Shown here: one piece after another, positions 1 through 5,048 of the stretch
How the letters are laid out: each line of letters starts with the position of its first letter
Numbering within the stretch: position 1 is the first letter of the stretch
Assembly (NCBI GenBank): GCA_030615975.1
Contig: JAUWYH010000120.1
Coordinates: forward strand, 1-5,150
Length of the DNA: 5,150 nucleotides
From: Candidatus Aminicenantota bacterium
GTDB taxonomy: Bacteria > Acidobacteriota > Aminicenantia > Aminicenantales > Aminicenantaceae
Direction: 5' to 3'
Notes under the pieces: generated by a model
What the model saw: only the letters and a program-made list of their open reading frames with translations
What the model was told of the DNA's origin: nothing
Database searches by the model: none
Position numbers and translations under genes: made by a program

Positions 1-227
1 GAGGTAGAAGGGAGGAGCTCAGGTTTGAAGTCAAAGATTTTTTTAAAAATACATCTGTTGTTCGCCTTCTTACTTTTCAACATCCCCTGAGCAGCGGACG
101 CCTAAAGATTCTTGCCATAAATTTTAATCAGCTTCTAAGGAGAGATGTTTTTTCCCTTGTTTTTTTGAAAAATTATGAGCGAAAGACGTGGGCTGAAATT
201 GAGGAAATCCTGAATGAGAAGAATTAA
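1..227 (+). CDS. C-terminal fragment of an unidentified protein upstream of ispE
   Basis: An open frame enters from the left edge (first complete codon at position 3) and runs 74 codons to a TAA at 225-227. I do not recognise the product. The visible part has alternating hydrophobic and polar stretches that look like beta strands (LRFEVKDFF, VRLLTF, LKILAINF, VFSLVFL), then a short charged helix ending IEEILNEKN. There is no membrane segment in this part. It ends 14 bases inside ispE, so the two are likely co-transcribed and translationally coupled. A beta-rich C-terminus directly upstream of ispE would fit a LolA/LolB-like or DUF4292-type outer-membrane lipoprotein, since lolB precedes ispE in gammaproteobacteria. 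That is inference from position and pattern only. The frame being real is fairly sure because it stays open into an overlapping start; the function is not known. Confidence 0.6.
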   Translation, partial: GRREELRFEVKDFFKNTSVVRLLTFQHPLSSGRLKILAINFNQLLRRDVFSLVFLKNYERKTWAEIEEILNEKN

Positions 228-1083
228 ATCTTTTGCCAAGATAAACCTTGGATTAGAAATAATAGGAAAAAAGGAAGATGAATATCATGATATAAGAACC
301 ATTTTCCAGGCTATAGATTTTTACGATGTCTTGGAATTCAGGACGATTCGCGAAGAGAAAGTTCTTCTGGATGGTAAAAATCAATCGGTCTCTTGGGATG
401 AAAGCAATCTCATTTTTAAGGCGGCCACTCTTCTCAAAGAGAGGTTCAATCTTTCCCAAGGGATAGAAATCTGGGTGGATAAAAATATTCCTCCAGGGAA
501 AGGTTTAGGAGGAGGAAGCAGTAATGCCGCCATGACTCTTTATGCTTTAAACATAATTTGGGAACTTCATTTGGAAAAGAAAGATTTGATGGATTTAGGA
601 AGCAAGCTTGGGGCAGATGTCCCCTTTTTCCTTGAAGGAGGGCTGTGCTTGGGGTTGGGACGAGGGGATGAAGTCACTCCTCTTCATGACCTAAACTCGC
701 TTCCCTGTATTTTGGTTTTACCCTCTTTTTCAATCTCCACAGCCTCTGTATATGACCGCTTTCCGTTATCCTTGACTTCAGATGATAAAGAAAGTAAAAT
801 TATCAAGTTTTTAGAACATCGAGAATTTGACTTATTGGAAAACAATCTAGAAGAGACAATTTTTAGTATATATCCTCAATTAAAAGCCATTAAGAGCCTT
901 TTCCGAAGTCAGGGTTCAGAGCTGTCTTTGGTCAGCGGAACAGGCTCAGCCGTATTCGGGCTTTTTCTCGAAAGGGAAAGGGCCGAGAGGATTCTAAAAG
1001 AGCTAAAGAAGAGTTATGAGGCGCTTATAGTTGAAACTTTATCCCGAAAGCGCTACTGGAAAAATTTAAACGTTGGGGTGTAG
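214..1083 (+). CDS. ispE: 4-diphosphocytidyl-2-C-methyl-D-erythritol kinase
   Basis: Cytosolic GHMP-family kinase that uses ATP to phosphorylate the 2-hydroxyl of CDP-methylerythritol in the MEP (non-mevalonate) isoprenoid pathway. At 289 aa it has the normal family length. Visible motifs: AKINL at 8-12, with Lys9 as the expected catalytic Lys; a substrate-binding DEYH at 22-25 (family consensus DGYH); the ATP loop PPGKGLGGGSSNAA at 93-106; GADVPFF at 133-139, with Asp135 as the probable catalytic base; GLGRGDEV at 147-154; and the C-terminal GHMP motif SGTGSAVFGLF at 241-251. The ATG at 214 is preceded by GAGGA at 201-205 and aligns with the usual family N-terminus. The gene starts inside the upstream frame. 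Its last codons and TAG stop lie in the 5' end of tRNA-Gln. Identification is very secure. Confidence 0.98.
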   Translation: MRRIKSFAKINLGLEIIGKKEDEYHDIRTIFQAIDFYDVLEFRTIREEKVLLDGKNQSVSWDESNLIFKAATLLKERFNLSQGIEIWVDKNIPPGKGLGGGSSNAAMTLYALNIIWELHLEKKDLMDLGSKLGADVPFFLEGGLCLGLGRGDEVTPLHDLNSLPCILVLPSFSISTASVYDRFPLSLTSDDKESKIIKFLEHREFDLLENNLEETIFSIYPQLKAIKSLFRSQGSELSLVSGTGSAVFGLFLERERAERILKELKKSYEALIVETLSRKRYWKNLNVGV

Positions 1084-1145
1084 CCAAGCGGTAAGGCAGC
1101 GGACTTTGGATCCGCCATTCGGAGGTTCGAATCCTCCCACCCCAG
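1074..1145 (+). tRNA. tRNA-Gln (anticodon UUG)
   Basis: Complete 72-base cloverleaf. The acceptor stem TGGGGTG (1074-1080) pairs with CACCCCA (1138-1144), with discriminator G at 1145. The D stem is GCC (1083-1085)/GGC (1095-1097). The anticodon stem is GCGGA (1099-1103)/TCCGC (1111-1115), with loop CTTTGGA and anticodon TTG at 1106-1108, which reads CAA and, by wobble, CAG. The T stem is GGAGG (1121-1125)/CCTCC (1133-1137) with loop TTCGAAT. The 3' CCA is not encoded (the next bases are TCA), so a CCA-adding enzyme is needed. It closely resembles bacterial glutamine tRNAs, including the U1-A72 pair typical of that isoacceptor. It overlaps the ispE stop codon by 10 bases and lies between ispE and prs, as in Geobacter-type gene order. 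Confidence 0.97.
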
Positions 1146-1154
1146 TCAGAACCG

Positions 1155-1173
1155 GAAGGAGATTTCCTCCTTT
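1155..1173 (+). other. Small hairpin just 3' of tRNA-Gln
   Basis: AAGGAG at 1156-1161 pairs perfectly with CTCCTT at 1167-1172 around a five-base loop, with a possible closing G-T pair at 1155/1173. It starts ten bases after the tRNA ends and only three T residues follow, so it is too weak to call a rho-independent terminator. It may mark the 3' trailer that is removed during tRNA maturation, or protect the 5' end of the prs message. Function is not known. Confidence 0.4.
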
Positions 1174-1205
1174 AAGAAAGTCCTAAGATGGAGAAAATGA
1201 GTGAA

Positions 1206-1213
1206 AGAGGAAG
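1206..1213 (+). promoter_or_regulatory. Ribosome binding site that decides the prs start
   Basis: AGAGGAAG lies five bases before the ATG at 1219. It supports that ATG over the in-frame GTG at 1201, which would add six residues not found in the family. The GTG has only a weaker GGAG at 1190-1193 before it. Confidence 0.6.
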
Positions 1214-1218
1214 ATAGA

Positions 1219-2148
1219 ATGAAAATATTTTCAGGTTCTTCTAACAGAGCTTTAGCCGAAGAGATCGCTAGCTATTTGAAGATCGACTTGGGAAAGTGTG
1301 TTTTAGATAGATTCAGCGATGGTGAAATTCATTTTTATATCGATGAAAATGTTCGGGGGGAGGATGTTTTTGTCATCCAATCTGGTTCTTATGAGACCAA
1401 CTTTCACCTGATGGAGCTTTTTCTTATGATCGATGCGTTTAAGCGGGCTTCGGCTGGAAGAATCACTGCTGTTATTCCTTACTATTGTTATGCTCGTCAG
1501 GATTGGAAAGATCGGCCGCGAGTGCCAATATCGGCTCGACTTGTAGCAGATTTGCTGGAATCTGCAGGAACAGACAGAGTTTTGACTATGGACCTCCATT
1601 CTCCTCAAATTCAGGGGTTTTTCTCTATTCCTGTCGATAATCTGATGGCTGCTCCTGTGTTGGCTCATTACATTCAGAGCTTAAATTTGGAAGATTTGGT
1701 TATTGTTTCCCCTGATGCGGGAGGAGTGGGAAGAGCCAGATTGTTTTCAAAAAGAATGGAAGCCACATTGGCTATTATTGATAAAAGAAGGCCTGCTCCA
1801 AGCGTGGCCAAGGTCCTTCATGTCATAGGGGATGTCAAGAATCGCGATGTAGTGATTTTGGATGATATGGTAGATACAGGCGGAACTCTAGTTAAGAGCG
1901 TTGAAGCCTTGAAGAAAAAAGGCGCAAAAAGAATATTTGCAGCCTGTAGCCATCCTGTTTTGTCAGGGAGCGCATTAGAAAGAATAGAAAATTCAGATTT
2001 AGAAAAATTGATTGTAACCAACACGATTCCTTCAAAGGGAGAAATGGAATCCTTTAAGAAGATTGTTGTCCTCTCAGTGGCCGCTCTTTTTGGCGAAGCT
2101 ATTCGAAGAATAAGCAAGGGACAATCTGTGAGCTCTTTATTTGTATAA
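1219..2148 (+). CDS. prs: Ribose-phosphate pyrophosphokinase (PRPP synthase)
   Basis: Cytosolic class I enzyme that transfers pyrophosphate from ATP to ribose-5-phosphate to give PRPP, the precursor for purines, pyrimidines, NAD, His and Trp. The 309-residue length is typical. Motifs: FSDGEI (32-37), NVRGEDVFVIQS (44-55), the ATP loop YARQDWKDRPRVPISARLVADLL (91-113, shown here only for its key residues Arg93 and Gln94), MDLHSPQIQGFF (124-135) with the metal-binding His127, SPDAGGVGRAR (164-174), and the PRPP signature DDMVDTGGTL (215-224). The C-terminus EAIRRISKGQSVSSLF is canonical. The chosen ATG gives MKIFSGSSNRALAEEIA, which matches family N-termini. Oddity: Trp96 stands where E. coli has Arg99 and human PRPS1 has Lys99. 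The stop codon TAA overlaps the Shine-Dalgarno of rplY, 13 bases upstream of that gene, so the two are likely co-transcribed. Confidence 0.98.
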   Translation: MKIFSGSSNRALAEEIASYLKIDLGKCVLDRFSDGEIHFYIDENVRGEDVFVIQSGSYETNFHLMELFLMIDAFKRASAGRITAVIPYYCYARQDWKDRPRVPISARLVADLLESAGTDRVLTMDLHSPQIQGFFSIPVDNLMAAPVLAHYIQSLNLEDLVIVSPDAGGVGRARLFSKRMEATLAIIDKRRPAPSVAKVLHVIGDVKNRDVVILDDMVDTGGTLVKSVEALKKKGAKRIFAACSHPVLSGSALERIENSDLEKLIVTNTIPSKGEMESFKKIVVLSVAALFGEAIRRISKGQSVSSLFV

Positions 2149-2161
2149 GGAGAAAAAAACG

Positions 2162-2860
2162 ATGAGTTTTACGATTAAAGCTGAAAAAAGAGAAGATTTT
2201 GGCAAAAATGTTTCTCGGCGGATGAGAAAAGAGGGGAAGATACCCGTTATTCTCTACGGGCATGATATTGTCAATGTGCCATTAACACTGGAGAAGAAAG
2301 ATATCTTCATGATTTTAAAATCAGAATCAGGTGAAAATACAGTATTTAAAGTTTCTTTTAATTCCGAGACAAGAAATGCTATGATAAAAGAAATACAAAA
2401 GGATCCTGTTACAGATGAAATTCTTCACGCCGATATTATTCAGATTGTTTTGGATAAGACCAGAAGAGTCTCTATTCCGATTGTTCCTGTGGGTGAAGCC
2501 GTGGGCGTTAAGGCTGAGGGAGGATTCGTCGATTTTGTTACTCGAGAGGTTGAGATCGAGTGTCTTCCCAAGGATATTCCTGACAATATCGAAATAGACA
2601 TCAGCTCTCTCCATCTTAATCAATCTATAAAGGTAGAAGATGTTTTTCCTCCCGCGGGAGTGGAGATCGTAAGCGACCTCAATACTGTGATCGTTCGCAT
2701 CGAAGTGCCTGTGGTAGAGGAGGAAGTAGTTGAGGAGGAAGAGGAAGAAGAGATTGTCGGAGAAGAGGAAGAACCAGAGGTAATTAAGAAAGAAAAAGTT
2801 GGAGAGGAAAAAGAAGAGAAAGAAAAGAAGGAAGAAGAGAAGGAAGAAGAGAAGGAGTGA
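2162..2860 (+). CDS. rplY: Large-subunit ribosomal protein bL25 (CTC/TL5 type) with acidic tail
   Basis: Binds 5S rRNA in the large ribosomal subunit; the long two-domain CTC form is also linked to general stress in some bacteria. The N-terminal 5S-binding domain (about 1-95) holds SRRMRKEGKIPVILYG (18-33), a K-E-I-Q-K-D-P segment (76-82) and ILHADI (87-92). The C-terminal TL5 domain (about 96-182) holds PVGEAVGVKAEGGFVD (109-124) and VEIECLPKDIPDNIEID (130-146). Residues 184-232 are an extra low-complexity tail made almost only of Glu, Lys and Val. The ATG at 2162 is chosen because AAGGAG at 2147-2152 lies nine bases upstream; a TTG at 2141 inside prs is in frame but unlikely. Total length 232 aa, of which about 183 match the family. 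Very secure apart from the role of the tail, which I cannot assign. Confidence 0.96.
   Translation: MSFTIKAEKREDFGKNVSRRMRKEGKIPVILYGHDIVNVPLTLEKKDIFMILKSESGENTVFKVSFNSETRNAMIKEIQKDPVTDEILHADIIQIVLDKTRRVSIPIVPVGEAVGVKAEGGFVDFVTREVEIECLPKDIPDNIEIDISSLHLNQSIKVEDVFPPAGVEIVSDLNTVIVRIEVPVVEEEVVEEEEEEEIVGEEEEPEVIKKEKVGEEKEEKEKKEEEKEEEKE
2851..2857 (+). promoter_or_regulatory. Ribosome binding site of pth inside the rplY tail
   Basis: GAAGGAG lies six bases before the GTG start of pth and is made of the last Glu-Lys-Glu codons of rplY. It decides for the GTG at 2864. The ATG at 2862 is in another reading frame and does not give the peptidyl-tRNA hydrolase sequence. Confidence 0.65.
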
Positions 2861-2863
2861 TAT

Positions 2864-3481
2864 GTGTGGGCAGTGGTTGGATTGGGAAATCCCGGAAGAC
2901 GTTATTCTGACACAAGACACAATGTGGGATTCCTCTTTATAAGGGAACTGGCTAAGGAGTGGAAGGTTAGATTAAGAAAAAAAAAGTTCCTCTCCAAGGC
3001 TGTTGTTGTCAAAATAAAGGAAGAAGAAGTGCTTTTGGCAATGCCCCAGACTTATATGAATAACAGCGGCTTAGCCGTAAAAATCATGATTGAAGGAAGT
3101 CATTTAAGACCGGAGCATCTCATTGTTATCTATGATGATTTGGATATATCGTTGGGAGAGATAAGGGTTAGAAAAGAGGGAGGAGCAGGATCCCATAAAG
3201 GAATGATTTCGATCATAAAAGAAATTCAGACGACTCAATTTCCGAGGATAAGGGTTGGGATTGGCCCCTTAAGCATGGATGAAGATGCAGTCCATTATGT
3301 CCTCTCTTCTTTCAAGAAAGAAGAGAAACCTCATCTTGAACAAAGTTTAAAGAAAACTCGGGAGGCTCTGGATTTGATTTTGGCAGGCGAGACAGAAAAA
3401 GCGATGAATGTCTATAATCAAAGAGTGAAAAAGGGGACAGGCATTTTTTTATGCAAGGATTGTCCCCAAATAGACAAATAG
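2864..3481 (+). CDS. pth: Peptidyl-tRNA hydrolase with extended C-terminus
   Basis: Cytosolic enzyme that hydrolyses the ester bond in peptidyl-tRNAs that drop off ribosomes, recycling tRNA. Motifs: VVGLGNPGRRYSDTRHNVGF (4-23) with the catalytic His19 and substrate-site Asn9; MPQTYMNNSGLAV (60-72) with Asn66; YDDLDISLGEIRVRKEGGAGSHKGM (90-114, key residues Asp91 and His111); FPRIRVGIG (126-134). Lys112 stands where E. coli has Asn114. The start is a GTG three bases after rplY. The family normally ends near A-M-N-x-Y-N, here 180-185. The further 20 residues run through an inverted repeat (3433-3467) that looks like an inserted REP-type palindrome, and they contain Lys-Gly-Thr-Gly-Ile-Phe and two Cys. 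The catalytic core is intact, so the enzyme is probably active. A ychF gene, which often follows pth, is absent. Confidence 0.97.
   Translation: MWAVVGLGNPGRRYSDTRHNVGFLFIRELAKEWKVRLRKKKFLSKAVVVKIKEEEVLLAMPQTYMNNSGLAVKIMIEGSHLRPEHLIVIYDDLDISLGEIRVRKEGGAGSHKGMISIIKEIQTTQFPRIRVGIGPLSMDEDAVHYVLSSFKKEEKPHLEQSLKKTREALDLILAGETEKAMNVYNQRVKKGTGIFLCKDCPQIDK
3433..3467 (+). repeat. REP-like palindrome inside the pth 3' end
   Basis: GGGGACA at 3433-3439 is the exact reverse complement of TGTCCCC at 3461-3467. Inside it GCAT (3441-3444) pairs with ATGC (3451-3454) around six T residues. From memory, palindromes built on GGGGACAGGCA / TGCCTGTCCCC are widespread intergenic repeats linked with REP-associated Y1 (TnpA_REP/RAYT) transposases in environmental bacteria; I cannot search to confirm this. 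It lies after the conserved end of Pth and before its stop codon. It could also act as a 3' stem-loop between pth and rpsF, but no T-run follows the stem. Confidence 0.55.
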
Positions 3482-3487
3482 AGAGTA

Positions 3488-3562
3488 TCCTTTTTCCAAA
3501 AAAAAGGAGCCTGCTCCCTATTTGGAAAGCTCCTTGTTCCTTCTTTTTTAGGAAGGAGCTTT
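3488..3562 (+). promoter_or_regulatory. Structured leader upstream of rpsF-rpsR-rplI
   Basis: The 101-base gap before rpsF contains four helices, several of which exclude each other. Helix A: TCCTTTTT (3488-3495) with AAAAAGGA (3501-3508). Helix B: TTTCCAAA (3493-3500) with TTTGGAAA (3521-3528), enclosing GGAG-CCTG-CTCC (3506-3517). Helix C: AAGGAGC (3504-3510) with GCTCCTT (3529-3535). Helix D: AAAGCTCCTT (3526-3535) with AAGGAGCTTT (3553-3562), ten perfect pairs. CTCCTT at 3530-3535 could also pair with the rpsF Shine-Dalgarno. Operons for bS6/bS18 are often autoregulated through leader RNA, but I do not see the CCG-containing S6:S18 binding motif here. No clear promoter is visible. Regulatory role is inferred. 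Confidence 0.45.
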
Positions 3563-3570
3563 AAATCCAT

Positions 3571-3577
3571 AAGGAGG
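3571..3577 (+). promoter_or_regulatory. Strong ribosome binding site of rpsF
   Basis: AAGGAGG, a near-perfect match to the 16S anti-Shine-Dalgarno, lies five bases before the ATG of rpsF. Its first six bases are complementary to CTCCTT at 3530-3535 in the leader, so leader folding could block it. Confidence 0.7.
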
Positions 3578-3582
3578 TTTAG

Positions 3583-4005
3583 ATGAGACAATACGAAACG
3601 GTCTTTTTAATTATCCCCAGTCTATCTGAAGAAGAGACAGAAGGTATCATCCTTAAGATGGCGGACATAATTTCCAAAAAAAAGGGTAAAATGATCAGCA
3701 AGGAAGAATGGGGAAAGAGAAAGTTAGCTTATCCCATCAAGAAGTTTGAGGAAGCCTTCTATGTTCTTTTCCACTACGAAGGAAAGCGGGAAATTCCTGC
3801 TGAACTTGAAAGGCGCTTCAAACAGACAGATGCGATCCTCCGTTATTTGACTGTGATAAAAGAGACTAAAGAGAATTTTCGGGGAAAAAGGAAGAAAGTC
3901 TCTGTAGAGAAAGAGGCTGCGGTTCCAGAAGAGAGGAAAGAGGAGAAGACAGATAAAGCCCAACAGGAATTTTTTTCAAAAGAAGCGGTTGAGGAGGAGA
4001 AATAA
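3583..4005 (+). CDS. rpsF: Small-subunit ribosomal protein bS6 with charged tail
   Basis: Ribosomal protein of the 30S platform that forms a heterodimer with bS18 and binds the central domain of 16S rRNA. The N-terminus MRQYETVFLIIPSLSEEE, the central WGKRKLAYPIKK (43-54) and ILRYLTVI (85-92) are hallmark segments of the ferredoxin-like S6 fold. The core ends near residue 100. A Lys/Arg patch (102-105) and a Glu/Lys-rich, probably disordered tail (about 106-140) follow. In E. coli bS6 is modified by RimK, which adds Glu to its C-terminus; here an acidic tail is encoded directly. The ATG follows a strong AAGGAGG and a structured leader. rpsR starts two bases after its stop. An ssb gene, which in many bacteria sits between rpsF and rpsR, is absent. 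Identification is secure. Confidence 0.97.
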   Translation: MRQYETVFLIIPSLSEEETEGIILKMADIISKKKGKMISKEEWGKRKLAYPIKKFEEAFYVLFHYEGKREIPAELERRFKQTDAILRYLTVIKETKENFRGKRKKVSVEKEAAVPEERKEEKTDKAQQEFFSKEAVEEEK

Positions 4006-4007
4006 CT

Positions 4008-4265
4008 ATGGCAAGAGAACAAAAAATTGACAGGAGCCCCGTCAGAAGGTATTTTCCCCCTAGGAAAAAGACATGTCGTTTTTGTGAAAGAAACGTGAGA
4101 GATATCGATTACAAAAATATCGATATTTTGAAGAGATATGTTGCAGATAGAGGGAAGATTTCACCAAGACGGCTGAGCGGTACTTGTGCTTTTCATCAAA
4201 GGAAGCTCTCTATTGCGATAAAAAGAGCCCGTTTGCTGGCGTTGCTTCCTTTCATAGAAGATTGA
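4008..4265 (+). CDS. rpsR: Small-subunit ribosomal protein bS18, probable zinc-binding form
   Basis: Partner of bS6 on the 30S platform. The 85-residue length is normal. Conserved parts are DYKNIDILKRYVADRGKI (34-51, the DYK-x(2)-D-x-LK-x-Y region), the rRNA-binding PRRLSGTC-x(2)-HQR (53-65) and the C-terminal helix IKRARLLALLPF (71-82). Cys23, Cys26, Cys60 and His63 form a CxxC...CxxH set, which matches the metal-binding (C+) form of bS18 rather than the E. coli form lacking this set. The ATG follows GAGGAGG at 3991-3997, which lies in the last codons of rpsF, so translation is probably coupled and gives equal amounts of both partners. Zinc binding is inferred from the residues. Confidence 0.97.
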   Translation: MAREQKIDRSPVRRYFPPRKKTCRFCERNVRDIDYKNIDILKRYVADRGKISPRRLSGTCAFHQRKLSIAIKRARLLALLPFIED

Positions 4266-4292
4266 GATTTTGTTTAGATATTGGGAGGAGAT

Positions 4293-5030
4293 ATGAGAGT
4301 TATCCTGAAAGAAAATATTGAAAACTTAGGGAGGAAAGGAGACATAATAGAAGTTGCCCCTGGATACGGAAGGAATTATCTTTTTCCAAAAAAATTAGCC
4401 ATTGAGGTCACTTCCTCAAATATGAGGATGATCGAAATGGAGCAACAAGCTCTGAAGAGAATATTTGAACAGGAGAAATCGTCCTATCAGGAGCTTATCC
4501 AAAAAATGAACGAATCGAGATTGACCTTCTTCAGAAAAACAGGAGAGAAAGATATTATTTTTGGGTCAGTCGGCTCTGCTGATATCAAGGACGCTCTCGA
4601 AAAATTGGGAATTGAAATTGATAAAAAGAAGATTATTTTAGAAGAACCAATAAAAAGGCTGGGAAATTACGTTGTTCCCATCAAAATCTTCCATGATGAG
4701 CGGGCAGAGGTTAAAATAGAAGTCGTCAAAGAAGGAGAGGTTCCTCCTCAAGAAGCTGTTGTTGAAGAAAAGGAAAAGGTTCAAGAGGAAATAGCGCGAG
4801 AGGGGGAAGCAATAGAGACCAAAGAGGAAGAAGAGCAAGTCAAAGAAGAGGAAGTTCCTCCGCAAGAGGCAAAGGAAGAAAAGAGAGAAGTCTTAGAGGA
4901 AAAACCGCAAGAAGGGGAAGAAGAAACAAAAAAGGAAGAAGCTCAAATCAGTGAAGAGAAAACCAAAGAGTCTGAGGCAGAAAAAAAGGAAGAAGAAGAA
5001 AAAGAACTTAAGGAGCAGGAAACAAAATAA
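4293..5030 (+). CDS. rplI: Large-subunit ribosomal protein bL9 with long Glu/Lys tail
   Basis: bL9 binds domain V of 23S rRNA near the L1 stalk and reaches across the ribosome surface, helping keep the reading frame. The N-terminal domain MRVILKENIENLGRKGDIIEVAPGYGRNYLFPKKLAIE (1-38; key GYGRNYL at 24-30) is diagnostic. A connecting helix (about 41-75) and the C-terminal domain (about 76-145, with GSVGSADIKDAL at 91-102) follow. Usual family length is about 150. Here residues 146-245 add roughly 100 residues of Glu, Lys and Gln, including an internal repeat built on EVPPQEA (149-155 and 187-193). The ATG at 4293 is chosen because it gives the canonical N-terminus and has GGAGG at 4284-4288; an in-frame TTG at 4281 is unlikely. 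Core identity is very secure; the tail's role is unknown. The helicase gene dnaB often follows but is not in view. Confidence 0.96.
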   Translation: MRVILKENIENLGRKGDIIEVAPGYGRNYLFPKKLAIEVTSSNMRMIEMEQQALKRIFEQEKSSYQELIQKMNESRLTFFRKTGEKDIIFGSVGSADIKDALEKLGIEIDKKKIILEEPIKRLGNYVVPIKIFHDERAEVKIEVVKEGEVPPQEAVVEEKEKVQEEIAREGEAIETKEEEEQVKEEEVPPQEAKEEKREVLEEKPQEGEEETKKEEAQISEEKTKESEAEKKEEEEKELKEQETK

Positions 5031-5048
5031 GGAGCATCTCCAAAAAAG

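Noticed and set aside
1031..1059. Possible promoter for tRNA-Gln inside ispE (TTGAAA at 1031-1036)
   Set aside because: A 17-base spacer leads to TACTGG, which matches TATAAT at only two positions. No better -10 box sits at a suitable distance before 1074.
1201..1218. GTG start for prs at 1201
   Set aside because: It adds six residues (VKEEDR) absent from the family. The ATG at 1219 has a better-placed purine-rich site and gives the canonical N-terminus.
2327..2920. Long minus-strand open frame rich in Phe and Leu over rplY
   Set aside because: It is the antisense of the Glu/Lys-rich rplY tail: GAA/GAG/AAG codons read as TTC/CTC/CTT on the other strand. It shows no family likeness. The minus-strand frames over rplI, prs and rpsF are rejected for the same kind of reason.
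3251..3254. Frameshift or decay in pth, suspected because of its unusual end
   Set aside because: The catalytic His, the substrate-site residues and the reading frame are intact up to the canonical end; only the tail is unusual.
3526..3566. Rho-independent terminator of pth
   Set aside because: The ten-pair helix has a 17-base loop and is followed by TTTAAAT, not a T-run, and it lies close to the rpsF start. A leader role fits better.
5031..5041. Terminator hairpin GGAG-CAT-CTCC after rplI
   Set aside because: Only four base pairs with a three-base loop, followed by A residues rather than T residues on the + strand.
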